Counted from the stretch's first letter, positions 17,063 to 28,069 are shown. The stretch is DNA of 64,000 bases from Pseudomonas sp. 21 (GCF_000955805.1 NZ_JYOA01000003.1:149540-213539), one strand, 5' to 3'. Notes: generated by a model from the letters alone, not told the origin. Made by a program: numbers and translations.

Positions 17063-18100
17063 CTACGGTGCCGGGTTCGGCTGGTCCTTGTGGATTGCCT
17101 CGATGCCCGCCAGTACCTCGTCGGAGAGCTTCAGCTCGAAGCTGCCGAGGTTGGCTTCCAGTTGTTCGAGGTTGGTCGCGCCGATGATGTTGCTGGTCAC
17201 GAACGGCCGGCTGGTGACGAAGGCCAGGGCCATCTGCGCCGGGTCCAGGCCATGCTCGCGGGCCAGGGTCACGTAGCGGTCGCAGGCGCTGGCGGTCTGC
17301 GGGTTGGTGTAGCGGGTGAAGCGGCTGAACAGGGTGATCCGTGCATTGGCCGGGCGCGCGCCATTGAAGTACTTGCCCGAGAGCATGCCGAAGGCCAGGG
17401 GCGAGTAGGCCAGCAGGCCGATCTGCTCGCGGACGGCGATTTCCGCCAGACCTACCTCGAAGCTGCGGTTGAGCAGGTTGTAGGGGTTCTGGATCGACAC
17501 CGCGCGCGGCCAGCCGCGCTCCTGGGCGATCTGCAGGAAGCGCATGGTGCCCCAGGGCGTCTCGTTGGACAGGCCGACGTGGCGGATCTTACCGGCGCGA
17601 ACCTGTTCGTCCAGGGCTTCCAGGGTGTCTTCCAGCGCTGTGAAGCTCTCTTCCTTGTGCTGGTAGCCCAGTTGGCCGAAGAAGTTGGTACTGCGTTCAG
17701 GCCAGTGCAGCTGGTACAGGTCGATCCAGTCGGTCTGCAGGCGCTTGAGGCTGCCATCCAGTGCCGCAACGATGTTCTTGCGATCGAGTTTCGGCTGGCC
17801 GTCGCGGATGTGGCTGATGGAGTTGCCGGGTCCGGCGATCTTGCTGGCCAGTACCCAGTCGGCGCGGTCGCCGCGCTGGGCGAACCAGTTGCCGATGATC
17901 TGCTCGGTGCGGCTGTAGGTTTCCGCGCGCGGCGGCACCGGGTACATCTCGGCGGTATCGATGAAATTCAGACCGGCGGCCTTGGCCCGCTCGATCTGGG
18001 CGAAGGCCTCGCTTTGCGTGTTCTGCTCGCCCCAGGTCATGGTCCCCAGGCAGAGGGCGCTGACTTTCAGTTCGGTGCGGCCGAGCGGGCGGTACTCCAT
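17063..18100 (-). CDS. Aldo/keto reductase, Tas-like
   Basis: A 345-residue NADP(H)-dependent TIM-barrel reductase. The catalytic tetrad is visible in order: Asp and Tyr in FIDTAEMYP, Lys in WVLASKIAG, His in LYQLHWPE. The C-terminal cofactor segment SNIIGATNLEQLEANL is typical. Length and the NFFGQLGY/NEIPWG-like segments (here NETPWGTMRFL) match E. coli Tas more than other AKR groups. The substrate is unknown. It is divergent from rplM with 246 bases between. Confidence 0.88.
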   Translation of the reverse strand: MEYRPLGRTELKVSALCLGTMTWGEQNTQSEAFAQIERAKAAGLNFIDTAEMYPVPPRAETYSRTEQIIGNWFAQRGDRADWVLASKIAGPGNSISHIRDGQPKLDRKNIVAALDGSLKRLQTDWIDLYQLHWPERSTNFFGQLGYQHKEESFTALEDTLEALDEQVRAGKIRHVGLSNETPWGTMRFLQIAQERGWPRAVSIQNPYNLLNRSFEVGLAEIAVREQIGLLAYSPLAFGMLSGKYFNGARPANARITLFSRFTRYTNPQTASACDRYVTLAREHGLDPAQMALAFVTSRPFVTSNIIGATNLEQLEANLGSFELKLSDEVLAGIEAIHKDQPNPAP

Positions 18101-18277
18101 GCGGGTCTCCTCATGAAAACAAGTGCGTCATACAGTTGAAAATTCTGCCGGAATCTGCATAATTCCGCAGCCTTTCATCGGTGGGGGATGCCAAAGCCTG
18201 CCGATTGATACATCTAGTCGTTACGGACGCACACCGACCCGAGCCCCAATTCGTGTCTGTCTTCGGCTGTCCTTGAC

Positions 18278-18306
18278 TTGTCAAGGCAACCACTGTCCAG
18301 TAAGAT
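18278..18306 (+). promoter_or_regulatory. Probable sigma-70 promoter of rplM-rpsI
   Basis: -35 TTGTCA (18278-18283), a 17-base spacer, and -10 TAAGAT (18301-18306), followed by TCGCCG. This would give a leader of about 33 bases before ATG 18347. The leader contains GCCGTC...GGCGGC, a possible small hairpin near the start. A second -35-like TTGACT overlaps at 18273 but its spacing is too long. Confidence 0.6.
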
Positions 18307-18346
18307 TCGCCGTCTTATTTTCAGGCGGCCCCTGAGGCTATAACGA

Positions 18347-18775
18347 ATGAAAACTTATACCGCGAAACCAGAAACTGTTAAGCGCGACTGGTTCGTCGTC
18401 GACGCTGCTGGCCTGACCCTGGGTCGTCTGGCTACCGAGATTGCTACCCGCCTGCGCGGCAAGCACAAGCCGGAATACACCCCGCACGTTGACACCGGCG
18501 ACTACATCGTCGTCATCAACGCCGAGCAGGTTCGTGTCACTGGCGCCAAAGCTACCGACAAGATGTACTACCATCACTCGGGCTTCCCGGGCGGTATCAA
18601 GTCGATCAACTTCGAGAAGCTGATCGCCAAGGCTCCTGAGCGTGTTATCGAGACTGCCGTCAAAGGCATGCTGCCGAAAAACCCGCTGGGTCGCGACATG
18701 TACCGCAAGCTGAAAGTGTACAAGGGTGCCAACCACCCGCATACCGCTCAGCAGCCTCAAGAACTGAAGATTTAA
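18347..18775 (+). CDS. rplM: 50S ribosomal protein L13
   Basis: The 142 residues match L13 in length and sequence, with the N-terminal [19 protein letters not shown] and the conserved HHSGFPGG and [10 protein letters not shown] segments. It assembles early in the large subunit. Codon use is richer in T-ending and highly expressed codons than in neighbouring genes, as usual for ribosomal proteins. It is followed after 14 bases by rpsI in the classic two-gene operon. In E. coli L13 represses its own operon mRNA; whether that holds here cannot be read. Confidence 0.98.
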   Translation: MKTYTAKPETVKRDWFVVDAAGLTLGRLATEIATRLRGKHKPEYTPHVDTGDYIVVINAEQVRVTGAKATDKMYYHHSGFPGGIKSINFEKLIAKAPERVIETAVKGMLPKNPLGRDMYRKLKVYKGANHPHTAQQPQELKI

Positions 18776-18789
18776 CGGGATAGCTCATT

Positions 18790-19182
18790 ATGTCGGCGAC
18801 TCAAAATTACGGCACTGGCCGTCGTAAGACCGCTACCGCTCGCGTCTTCCTGCGTCCGGGTACTGGCAAGATCTCCATCAACAACCGCTCCATCGAGCAG
18901 TTCTTCGGTCGTGAGACCGCTCGCATGGTTGTCCGTCAGCCGCTCGAGCTGACCGAGAACACCGAGAAGTTCGATATCTACGTAACCGTCGTTGGCGGTG
19001 GCGTAAGCGGTCAAGCTGGTGCGATCCGCCACGGTATCACCCGCGCTCTGATCGAGTACGACGAGACCCTGCGCAGCTCGCTGCGTAAAGCTGGCTACGT
19101 CACTCGCGATGCCCGCGAAGTTGAGCGTAAGAAAGTCGGTCTGCGCAAAGCGCGTAAGCGTCCGCAGTACTCCAAGCGTTAA
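18790..19182 (+). CDS. rpsI: 30S ribosomal protein S9
   Basis: The 130 residues match S9, with the N-terminal [15 protein letters not shown] and the basic tail ending RKRPQYSKR, whose last residues reach the decoding site. It is the second gene of the rplM operon and is closed by a terminator at 19195-19232. Confidence 0.98.
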   Translation: MSATQNYGTGRRKTATARVFLRPGTGKISINNRSIEQFFGRETARMVVRQPLELTENTEKFDIYVTVVGGGVSGQAGAIRHGITRALIEYDETLRSSLRKAGYVTRDAREVERKKVGLRKARKRPQYSKR

Positions 19183-19194
19183 TACGACGCTTCG

Positions 19195-19232
19195 AAAAAA
19201 ACGCCCAGATCCTTTGGACTGGGCGTTTTTTT
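19195..19232 (+). terminator. Intrinsic terminator of rplM-rpsI
   Basis: A 14-bp stem from AAAAAAACGCCCAG and CTGGGCGTTTTTTT, with a loop of ten bases that can pair further, ends in seven T residues. It starts 13 bases after the rpsI stop. Confidence 0.92.
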
Positions 19233-19322
19233 ATGTCTTCAATAAGTTCGTGCGGCAAGGTGTCGCATCCGCGCAAGCCGCGCGGTGCAAGGGTTTCAGG
19301 GGTTGCGTAACAGGCTATTACC

Positions 19323-19351
19323 TTGTCATCACAAGGGCTTTTCTTTACCAT
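19323..19351 (+). promoter_or_regulatory. Probable promoter of petABC
   Basis: -35 TTGTCA (19323-19328), a 17-base spacer and -10 TACCAT (19346-19351), about 80 bases before the petA start. The DNA after it is unusually AT-rich (GAATTTTTACTTAAAAG) and holds an inverted AAGCCTGatttgaaCAGGCTT at 19389-19410 in the leader. No other sigma-70-like pair in this gap is as good. Confidence 0.5.
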
Positions 19352-19431
19352 TTGGCGAATTTTTTGCGCGGCTCGAATTTTTACTTAAAAGCCTGATTTG
19401 AACAGGCTTGAAGCTGATGGGAGACGACTGA

Positions 19432-20022
19432 ATGAGTAATGACGGCGTGAATGCAGGCCGGCGTCGCTTCCTTGTCGCGGCCACTTCGGTGGTTGGTGCG
19501 GCAGGAGCGGTCGGAGCTGCGGTCCCGTTCGTGGGGTCATGGTTCCCCAGTGCCAAGGCGAAGGCCGCTGGCGCGCCGGTTAAGTACAACGTGGCGAAGA
19601 TCGAGCCGGGCCAGCAGGTCATCGCCGAATGGCGTGGCAAGCCGGTATTCCTGGTGCATCGCACCAAGGAAATGCTCGACGCGCTGCCGACCCTGGATGG
19701 GCAACTGGCTGACCCCGAGTCGAAGGCTTCGGACCAGCCTGCCTACGTCGATCCCAAGGTGCGCTCGATCAAGCCTGAACTGGCTGTGATCGTCGGTATC
19801 TGCACCCACCTGGGCTGCTCGCCGACCTTCCGCCCGGAAGTCGCTCCCGCGGACCTTGGTCCGGACTGGAAGGGTGGTTACTTCTGCCCGTGCCACGGCT
19901 CCCATTACGACCTCGCCGGCCGCGTTTACAAGGGACAGCCCGCGCCCCTGAACCTGCCGATTCCGCCCTATTCGCTTGATGGTGACGAGCTGACCATCGG
20001 TGTGGACCAGGAGAAAGCCTGA
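19432..20022 (+). CDS. petA: Ubiquinol-cytochrome c reductase, Rieske iron-sulfur subunit
   Basis: A 196-residue Rieske protein of the cytochrome bc1 complex that passes one electron from ubiquinol to cytochrome c1. The N terminus has a twin-arginine motif (RRRFLVAA, 10-17) and one membrane helix (about 16-38), so it is placed by the Tat system and stays anchored. The [2Fe-2S] ligands are C124/H126 in CTHLGC and C152/H155 in CPCHGSHYD; C129 and C154 form the usual disulfide. The stop overlaps the petB start by one base (TGATG). Confidence 0.97.
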   Translation: MSNDGVNAGRRRFLVAATSVVGAAGAVGAAVPFVGSWFPSAKAKAAGAPVKYNVAKIEPGQQVIAEWRGKPVFLVHRTKEMLDALPTLDGQLADPESKASDQPAYVDPKVRSIKPELAVIVGICTHLGCSPTFRPEVAPADLGPDWKGGYFCPCHGSHYDLAGRVYKGQPAPLNLPIPPYSLDGDELTIGVDQEKA

Positions 20023-21233
20023 TGAACAAGTTCATGGCTTGGGTCGATGCCCGCTTCCCCGCGACCAAGATGTGGGAAGACCATCTGAGCAAGTATTACG
20101 CCCCGAAGAACTTCAACTTCTGGTACTTCTTCGGCTCCCTCGCACTGCTCGTCCTGGTTAACCAGATCCTCACCGGTATCTGGCTGACCATGAGCTTCAC
20201 CCCGTCGGCCGAAGAAGCTTTCGCGTCCGTCGAGTACATCATGCGAGATGTGGATTACGGCTGGATTATCCGCTACATGCACTCCACTGGTGCATCGGCG
20301 TTCTTCGTGGTCGTCTACCTGCACATGTTCCGTGGCCTGCTGTACGGTTCGTACCAGAAGCCGCGCGAGCTGGTGTGGATCTTCGGCATGCTGATCTACC
20401 TCGCCCTGATGGCCGAGGCCTTCATGGGCTACCTGCTGCCCTGGGGCCAGATGTCCTACTGGGGTGCCCAGGTGATCATCTCGCTGTTCGGCGCCATTCC
20501 GGTCGTCGGCGAAGACCTGGCCCAGTGGATCCGTGGTGACTTCCTGATCTCCGGCATCACCCTGAACCGCTTCTTCGCCCTGCACGTGATCGCGCTGCCG
20601 ATCGTCCTGCTCGGCCTGGTCGTGCTGCACATCCTGGCGCTGCACGAAGTCGGCTCGAACAACCCCGATGGCGTGGATATCAAGAAGAAGAAGGACGAGA
20701 ACGGCATCCCGCTGGATGGCATCCCGTTCCACCCGTACTACACCGTGAAAGACATCGTCGGTGTCGTGGTCTTCCTGTTCGTCTTCTGCACCGTGATCTT
20801 CTTCTTCCCGGAAATGGGCGGTTTCTTCCTCGAGAAGCCCAACTTCGAGATGGCGAACCAGTTCAAGACCCCCGAGCACATCGCTCCGGTGTGGTACTTC
20901 ACTCCGTTCTACGCCATCCTGCGCGCCGTTCCGGACAAGCTGATGGGTGTCATCGCCATGGGCGCCGCCATCGCCGTGCTGTTCGTGCTGCCGTGGCTGG
21001 ACCGTAGCCCGGTTCGCTCGATCCGCTACAAGGGCTGGCTGAGCAAGATCTGGCTGGTGATCTTCGCGGTTTCCTTCGTGATCCTCGGCTACTACGGTTC
21101 GCAAGCGCCGTCGCCGCTGGGCACCACGCTGTCCCGCCTGTGCACCATTCTGTATTTCGCCTTCTTCATCCTGATGCCGTTCTACACCCGGATGGAGAAA
21201 ACCAAACCGGTTCCGGAAAGGGTGACTGGCTGA
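20022..21233 (+). CDS. petB: Cytochrome b of the bc1 complex
   Basis: A 403-residue membrane protein, with both haem b pairs readable: H87/H101 (13 apart) and H188/H203 (14 apart). It carries quinol oxidation and reduction sites. The Qo-site motif, PEWY in mitochondria, is PVWY here (289-292, in APVWYFTPFYAILRA); PVWY is known from beta- and gamma-proteobacteria. It is a full-length b with eight helices rather than a split b6/IV pair. It overlaps petA and petC by one base each. Confidence 0.97.
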   Translation: MNKFMAWVDARFPATKMWEDHLSKYYAPKNFNFWYFFGSLALLVLVNQILTGIWLTMSFTPSAEEAFASVEYIMRDVDYGWIIRYMHSTGASAFFVVVYLHMFRGLLYGSYQKPRELVWIFGMLIYLALMAEAFMGYLLPWGQMSYWGAQVIISLFGAIPVVGEDLAQWIRGDFLISGITLNRFFALHVIALPIVLLGLVVLHILALHEVGSNNPDGVDIKKKKDENGIPLDGIPFHPYYTVKDIVGVVVFLFVFCTVIFFFPEMGGFFLEKPNFEMANQFKTPEHIAPVWYFTPFYAILRAVPDKLMGVIAMGAAIAVLFVLPWLDRSPVRSIRYKGWLSKIWLVIFAVSFVILGYYGSQAPSPLGTTLSRLCTILYFAFFILMPFYTRMEKTKPVPERVTG

Positions 21234-22015
21234 TGAAAAAGCAATTCGCTGCATTTGTTCTGGCTCTGCTGCCTGTCTTCGGCTTCGCCGCCGAAGGTCA
21301 TGGCCCGGCCCTGGATCGAGTCGATATCGACCTGACCGACAAGGCCGCCATGCAGGATGGCGCGCGTACCTTCGCCAACTACTGCATGGGCTGCCACAGC
21401 GCCAAGTTCCAGCGTTATGAGCGTGTTGGCCGTGATCTGGGTATCCCGGAAGAGCTGATGATGAGCCACCTGGTGTTCACCGGTGCGAAGATCGGCGACC
21501 ACATGGACATCGGCATGAAGCCGGCTGACGCCAAGGCATGGTTTGGTGCTGCGCCGCCGGACCTGACCCTGGTAGCCCGCGTTCGTGGCGCCGACTGGCT
21601 GTACACCTACCTGCGTTCGTTCTACGAAGATCCCAAGCGTCCGTGGGGCGTGAACAACAAGATCTTCCCGAACGTCGGCATGCCGAACGTGCTGGTGAGC
21701 CTGCAGGGCCGCCAGGTCGTCGGTTGCAAGCAGGTTCAGGTCGTCGAGGATGGCAAGAAGCAGTACGATCCTCTGACCGGTACCCCGCTGACCCACGAGG
21801 CCTGCGACCAGCTGACCATCGTGCCGAAGTCCGGCCAGCTGACCGAAGCTCAGTTCGACGAGAAGGTGAAGAATCTGGTGACCTTCCTGGCTTATTCGGC
21901 TGACCCGAACAAGCTGGACTCTCACCGCATCGGCACCTACGTCCTGCTGTTCCTGGCCTTCTTCTTCGTATTCGCCTACCTGCTCAAGCGCGAATACTGG
22001 AAGGACGTGCACTAA
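21233..22015 (+). CDS. petC: Cytochrome c1
   Basis: A 260-residue haem c protein of the bc1 complex. A Sec signal peptide (MKKQFAAFVLALLPVFGFAA) is followed by the haem-attachment motif CMGCH (51-55) and a C-terminal membrane anchor (about 232-252, LLFLAFFFVFAYLL) that ends in KREYWKDVH. It hands electrons to soluble or membrane cytochromes c. ATG 21233 is set by the overlap with the petB stop (TGATGA) and the signal peptide; a longer in-frame start lies inside petB. Confidence 0.97.
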   Translation: MKKQFAAFVLALLPVFGFAAEGHGPALDRVDIDLTDKAAMQDGARTFANYCMGCHSAKFQRYERVGRDLGIPEELMMSHLVFTGAKIGDHMDIGMKPADAKAWFGAAPPDLTLVARVRGADWLYTYLRSFYEDPKRPWGVNNKIFPNVGMPNVLVSLQGRQVVGCKQVQVVEDGKKQYDPLTGTPLTHEACDQLTIVPKSGQLTEAQFDEKVKNLVTFLAYSADPNKLDSHRIGTYVLLFLAFFFVFAYLLKREYWKDVH

Positions 22016-22038
22016 GCACCACCCGTCGTAGTAACAAG

Positions 22039-22069
22039 CGCGCGCCCTACGGGGCGCGCGTGCGTTTTT
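22039..22069 (+). terminator. Intrinsic terminator between petC and sspA
   Basis: A 9-bp stem CGCGCGCCC with GGGCGCGCG and loop TACG is followed four bases later by TTTTT. It lies 23 bases after the petC stop, so sspA needs read-through or a start within the last 40 bases. Confidence 0.75.
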
Positions 22070-22108
22070 CTACCTCCCACAAGAAGATCCTGCGAGGAGG
22101 CGCGCGGC

Positions 22109-22726
22109 ATGGCCGCAATCAACAAGCTCACCTGCTTCTCCGACCCTTCCTGCCACTACAGCCACCGCGTGCGCCTGGTGCTGGCCGAGAAGAGCGTCGT
22201 CGCCGACATCATCGACGTACCCGCTGGCAACATCCCGGCCAAACTCGCCGAAGTGAACCCCTATGGCAGCCTGCCGACTCTGGTGGATCGCGATCTCGCG
22301 CTCTACGAGTCGACGGTGGTCATGGAGTATCTCGATGAACGTTATCCACACCCGCCGCTGCTTCCGGTCTACCCGGTGGCACGCGCCAACAGCCGCCTGC
22401 TGATGCACCGCATCCAGCGCGATTGGTGCAGCCTGGTTGACCGCATCCTCGATACCCGCCGCAAGGATGCCGAACGAGCCTTGGCGCGCAAGGAGTTGCG
22501 TGAGAGCCTGACAGGAGTGTCGCCGCTGTTCGCCGACAAGGCGTTCTTCCTCAGTGACGAGCTGAGCCTGGTGGATTGCTGCCTGCTGCCGATCCTCTGG
22601 CGCCTGCCGCTCCTGGGCATTGAACTGCCGCGGCCGGCGAAGCCTCTGTTGGATTACATGGAGCGGCAGTTTGCGCGAGAAACTTTCCGTGCGAGCCTGT
22701 CCTCTATCGAACGTGATATGCGCTAA
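22109..22726 (+). CDS. sspA: Stringent starvation protein A
   Basis: A 205-residue protein with a glutathione-transferase fold: thioredoxin-like N-terminal part ([22 protein letters not shown]) and an all-helical C-terminal part. In gamma-proteobacteria SspA binds RNA polymerase and changes promoter choice in stationary phase and virulence gene control; it is not a working transferase. The start is backed by GCGAGGAGGCGC. sspB follows after 8 bases. Confidence 0.95.
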   Translation: MAAINKLTCFSDPSCHYSHRVRLVLAEKSVVADIIDVPAGNIPAKLAEVNPYGSLPTLVDRDLALYESTVVMEYLDERYPHPPLLPVYPVARANSRLLMHRIQRDWCSLVDRILDTRRKDAERALARKELRESLTGVSPLFADKAFFLSDELSLVDCCLLPILWRLPLLGIELPRPAKPLLDYMERQFARETFRASLSSIERDMR

Positions 22727-22734
22727 GGAGCCTG

Positions 22735-23142
22735 ATGATGAACTCCAGTCGTCCCTACCTCGTGCGAGCCCTCTATGAGTGGATCGTCGACAACGGCTGC
22801 ACGCCGCATATCCTGGTGAATTCCGAGTATCCGGGCGTGCGGGTTCCGCCGGGTTATGCCAGCGACGGCCAGATCGTGCTCAACGTCTCGCCGACCGCAG
22901 TGCGCCACCTGCAGATGGACAACGAGGCGGTCAGCTTCGAAGGTCGCTTCGGTGGCGTCGCCCAGAGCCTCTATGTCCCGTCCCAGGCCGTGATGGCCAT
23001 CTATGCGCGGGAGAACGGCCAGGGCATGGTCTTCGATCTGGAGCCGCCGGTGCCCACCGATGACGAGGAATTGCCCGATGACGGCCCCTCGGACGAGCCG
23101 CCGCGCCCCAGTGGTCGGCCGAGTCTCAAGGTGGTGAAGTAA
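22735..23142 (+). CDS. sspB: ClpXP adaptor / stringent starvation protein B
   Basis: A 135-residue ssrA-tag-binding adaptor that delivers tagged proteins to ClpXP. The folded domain (about 4-110) begins SSRPYLVRALYEWIVDNG and contains YPGVRVPPGYASDGQIVLNV-type sequence. An acidic Pro-rich linker and the short C-terminal ClpX-binding tail (GRPSLKVVK) follow, as in E. coli. Two possible ATG codons, 22735 and 22738, sit after AAGGAGCCTG; the difference is one residue. Confidence 0.95.
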   Translation: MMNSSRPYLVRALYEWIVDNGCTPHILVNSEYPGVRVPPGYASDGQIVLNVSPTAVRHLQMDNEAVSFEGRFGGVAQSLYVPSQAVMAIYARENGQGMVFDLEPPVPTDDEELPDDGPSDEPPRPSGRPSLKVVK

Positions 23143-23143
23143 T

Positions 23144-23172
23144 AAAAAAGGCGACCCAAGGGTCGCCTTTTT
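23144..23172. terminator. Terminator between convergent sspB and the BON gene
   Basis: AAAAAAGGCGACCC pairs with GGGTCGCCTTTTT; the runs on both sides make it bidirectional. It begins directly after the sspB stop. Confidence 0.9.
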
Positions 23173-23191
23173 CATGCCTGCGATCGAGTGA

Positions 23192-24762
<1,571 letters not shown>

Positions 24763-24766
<4 letters not shown>

Positions 24767-26577
24767 ATACCGCTGTTCTCCAGCGGCTGGACCTGACCAT
24801 TCTTGAACTCGGCCCAGGGCAGGCGGCGCTCTACGCGCTGGCTGGCGCTGACGCTCAGGGTGCCGGTCAGGCCATCCACCTGCATGCTCGGCACCGCCTT
24901 GAGCTCCGGCAGGCGCGGGGCCAGCTGGTAGGCGTCGGCGCCCATGGCGTACAGGCGGCCGAGGCTGCCGTTGGCGGCCGGCCACTGCGCAGCGACCTGC
25001 TGGCGCAGGGTGTTGTTCGGGTTCAGCAGCCAGGGTGTCTCGCAGAACCGGATGCCGTTCAGGTCCTGGTCCTGGGCCGGGTTGTTCACGCCGGTGTACA
25101 GGTTGGAGGTGGCGTAGACCGGCAGGTCGCCGGCGTACTGGAAGGCCAGGGTCGGCTTGATCTGGCGGGCCTGTTGCGGAGTGGCGGCGAGGAAGATGAA
25201 GTCGATGTCCTGGCGGCGCGATGGCTGGGTGTCGACGCTGCTGTCGAGCACACCTTGCAGGCGCTTGGCGCGGCCTTCGCTCTGGCGCAGTTGCAGCAGG
25301 TCGGCGATCTGGCGGGCCAGCTCTACCGGCTGGTCGACGTGCTCGGCAGCGATCAGCGTGCCGCCGGCGGCTTGCCAGTTGCGGCTGAAGGAGGCGAGTA
25401 CGCGGTCGCCCCACTCACCGCGCGGCACCAGGGCCACGGCGCGGCGCATGCCATCGTTCCAGGCGCGGTTGGCGACTTCGCGCGCCTCGTCCTCGGCGGA
25501 CAGGCCGAACTGGAACAGCTGGGCCGGACCTTCCTGGTTGCCGTCGGCGTAGTTCAGGGCCAGGGTGGTGATGGGCAGTTGCGGTTGGCTGCTCATCTGC
25601 TTGACCAGGTTCTTCTCCAGCGGGCCAACGACCAGCTGCACGCCGTCGGCCTGGGCCTGGCGGTAGAACTCATCCAGCGAGCGCACCTGGGTGCTGTCGT
25701 AGAGCTTGATGTCCGGCTGCTGGCCGCCATTGTGCTGGGCCTGGTAGTGGGCGGCGAGGAAACCGTCCTGCAGGGCGCGGGCAACGGAGGCCAGCTGGCC
25801 TTGCTGGGGCAGCAGCAGGCCGATCTTGTTCAGCGGCTGGGCAGCCAGGGATTTCAGCTTGGTCAGCGCGTCGGGCAATTGCTTGGCGGCCGGGTGGTCG
25901 GGGTTCTGCGCGACCCAGTTGTCGATGTTCGACTGCTGCTCCTTCAAGGTCGAGGAAGACTTGGTGATGCGCGCGAGCTCCAGCCAGCCGTTCAGGTCGC
26001 CTTCGTTGCTGCTGGCCTGCATCTGATCCAGGGGCAGGCTGGACACCAGTTTCCAGATTTCCTCGTGGTTGGCCTTGCTCGCCTCTGCATTGAGCAGCGG
26101 GTCGATGAACACGCGCTCGCGGGCGGCGCTCAGGGTCTGGCCGTCGGCGGCCAGGGCGAGGGACTTGACCATGCCGGCGCGCGCCTGCAGGTCCACGGGC
26201 ATTTCGCCCAGACGCTGGAAGCTGGGGTGGTCGAAGGCCTTCAGGGCGGCCTTGGTCTTGTTGCGGGCCAGTTCGAGCTGGGCGCGCAGGGTGCTGGCGA
26301 AGACCTGCTGGGCGGGCTTCAGGCTCTCCAGCGGAATCTGGTCGAGGATCTGCGTGGAGCGGCCGAGATCTTTCTGCTTGTAGGCCAGATCGGCGGCGGA
26401 AAGGCGCAGGACTGCGGCTTCATCCGGCTTGGCGGTGGAGGCCTGCTGCAGCAGCTGTTCGATGCTGGCGTCCGGGGTGCGCGGCAGTTCGCCGAGATTG
26501 GACGACGGGGAGGACGCACAGGCGGCGAGCATGCCGGCCAGGAACAGAGCGGATAGCGGACGCAGGCGAGCGATCAT
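24763..26577 (-). CDS. lpoA: LpoA-type outer-membrane lipoprotein, penicillin-binding protein activator
   Basis: A 604-residue lipoprotein (lipobox LAAC, C20). The N-terminal half is a TPR-like helical domain (about 35-260); the C-terminal half resembles a periplasmic binding protein (IGLLLPQQGQLASVARALQDGFLAAHY onward). This is the layout of LpoA, which reaches through the peptidoglycan to activate PBP1A. The start ATG 26577 (MIARLRPL) fits the signal peptide; a start 7 codons earlier would spoil it. It is the first gene of lpoA-yraN-gmhA-BON and is divergent from rsmI. TACAAT on the minus strand (26613-26618) may be its -10 box. Confidence 0.92.
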
Positions 26578-26704
26578 ATCGGGCTTCTCGTGACGCATTC
26601 AAAGAGCTGCCGATTGTACCCAAGCGACGAGGGTCACGCGATGGCGGCTGCCGGAATCGGGATACAATGCGTCTTTTCCGACACTTCCGGTGAGGTTCTC
26701 CCGC

Positions 26705-27553
26705 GTGACCCTAGGCACTCTCTATGTGGTGGCCACTCCCATTGGCAACCTGGACGACATCAGCGCCCGGGCGCTGAAGGTGCTGGCCGACGTGGCCCTG
26801 ATCGCGGCCGAAGACACCCGCCACTCCGTGCGCCTGCTGCAGCACTTCGGCATCCAGACGCCGCTGGCAGCCTGCCATGAGCACAACGAGCGAGAGCAGG
26901 GCGGGCGCTTCCTCACCAAGCTTCAGGCTGGCGAGGACGTCGCGCTGATCTCCGATGCGGGCACGCCGCTGATTTCCGATCCGGGCTACCACCTGGTGCG
27001 CCAGGCGCGCGCGGCAGGCATTGCCGTGGTGCCGGTGCCCGGGGCCTGCGCGCTGATCGCCGCTCTTTCCGCTGCCGGCCTGCCGTCGGATCGTTTCGTC
27101 TTCGAAGGCTTCCTGCCCGCCAAGGTCGCCGGTCGCCGTGGGCGCCTGGAGGCGCTGGTGGACGAGCCGCGCACCCTGATCTTCTACGAGGCTCCGCACC
27201 GCGTGCTGGAGTGCATCGAGGACATGGCAGGGATCTTTGGCGACGAACGGCCGGCGCTGCTGGCCCGTGAGCTGACCAAGACCTTCGAGACCCTGAAGGG
27301 GTTGCCGCTGGGCGAGTTGCGCCAATTCGTGGCAGCCGACAGTAACCAGCAGCGGGGCGAATGCGTGCTGCTGGTGGCCGGCAAACCCGCGCCGGAGGGC
27401 GATGAGGCGGTGGATGCGCAGACCCTGCGGGTGCTCGATCTGCTGCTGGCGGAACTGCCGGTCAGGCGTGCCGCAGCGCTTGCCGCGGAGATCACCGGGG
27501 CGCGCAAGAACCAGCTTTATCAGCTCGCGCTGGAACGCCAGGGCAAGGCTTGA
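26705..27553 (+). CDS. rsmI: 16S rRNA (cytidine-1402-2'-O)-methyltransferase
   Basis: A 282-residue tetrapyrrole-methylase-fold enzyme that 2'-O-methylates C1402 in the ribosomal P site. It shows the N-terminal [48 protein letters not shown] and [14 protein letters not shown], all family hallmarks. The start is taken as GTG 26705, which has GAGG nine bases upstream; an in-frame GTG at 26690 adds five residues but lacks a site. TACAAT at 26663-26668 followed by GCG is a possible -10 box. rnpB begins 40 bases after the stop. Confidence 0.93.
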   Translation: MTLGTLYVVATPIGNLDDISARALKVLADVALIAAEDTRHSVRLLQHFGIQTPLAACHEHNEREQGGRFLTKLQAGEDVALISDAGTPLISDPGYHLVRQARAAGIAVVPVPGACALIAALSAAGLPSDRFVFEGFLPAKVAGRRGRLEALVDEPRTLIFYEAPHRVLECIEDMAGIFGDERPALLARELTKTFETLKGLPLGELRQFVAADSNQQRGECVLLVAGKPAPEGDEAVDAQTLRVLDLLLAELPVRRAAALAAEITGARKNQLYQLALERQGKA

Positions 27554-27555
27554 GC

Positions 27556-27584
27556 TTGTCCTGAGCGTCGTCAGCCGCTAACCT
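27556..27584 (+). promoter_or_regulatory. Probable rnpB promoter
   Basis: -35 TTGTCC (27556-27561), a 17-base spacer, and -10 TAACCT (27579-27584) place the start of transcription about eight bases on, at the first base of the RNase P RNA helix. It begins three bases after the rsmI stop. Confidence 0.55.
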
Positions 27585-27592
27585 TGCGGACT

Positions 27593-27947
27593 GAGAGTCG
27601 ATTGGACAGTCGCTGTTCCGTGGTGTTCCACCACGGGGTGGAGGAAAGTCCGGGCTCCATAGGGCAGAGTGCCAGGTAACGCCTGGGAGGCGCGAGCCTA
27701 CGGAAAGTGCCACAGAAAATAACCGCCTAAGCGCGCAAGCGCCGGTAAGGGTGAAAAGGTGCGGTAAGAGCGCACCGCACGGCTGGCAACAGTTCGTGGC
27801 TAGGTAAACCCCACTCGGAGCAAGATCAAATAGGAACCCATTGGCGCGGCCCGCGTTGGGTTCGGGTAGATCGCTTGAGGCATGCAGTGATGTATGTCCC
27901 AGAGGAATGGCTGTCCTCGACAGAACCCGGCTTACAGATCGACTCTC
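27593..27947 (+). ncRNA. rnpB: RNase P RNA, type A
   Basis: Catalytic RNA that trims tRNA 5' ends together with the protein RnpA. The ends pair exactly: GAGAGTCGAT (27593-27602) with ATCGACTCTC (27938-27947), the P1 helix. Universally conserved stretches are present: GAGGAAAGTCCGGGCTCC (P4 and core), ACAGAAAATAACCGCC, GGTAAGGGTGAAAAGGTG, and near the 3' end AGAGGAATGGCTG and ACAGAACCCGGCTTACAG. About 355 bases suits a pseudomonad type A RNA. No protein is encoded here; short ORFs across it are accidental. Confidence 0.97.
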
Positions 27948-28031
27948 ACCACTTTTCCTCCACTTCCTCCCACATGACCATTTGTCGCTGACCGGAAGAA
28001 GTGCAGAACTTAAGAAATCACTTTAAGTATG

Positions 28032-28069
28032 AAAGCCCAGTGTTTTGAAAACACTGGGCTTTTCTCTTT
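28032..28069 (+). terminator. Intrinsic terminator downstream of rnpB
   Basis: A 15-bp near-continuous palindrome, AAAGCCCAGTGTTTT with AAAACACTGGGCTTT, is followed by CTCTTTTC. It lies 85 bases beyond the mature 3' end, so the primary transcript would need 3' trimming. Confidence 0.85.

Noticed and set aside
27841-28026. Small ORF at the 3' end of rnpB
   Set aside because: It is inside and just after the conserved RNase P RNA, with no ribosome site or homology.
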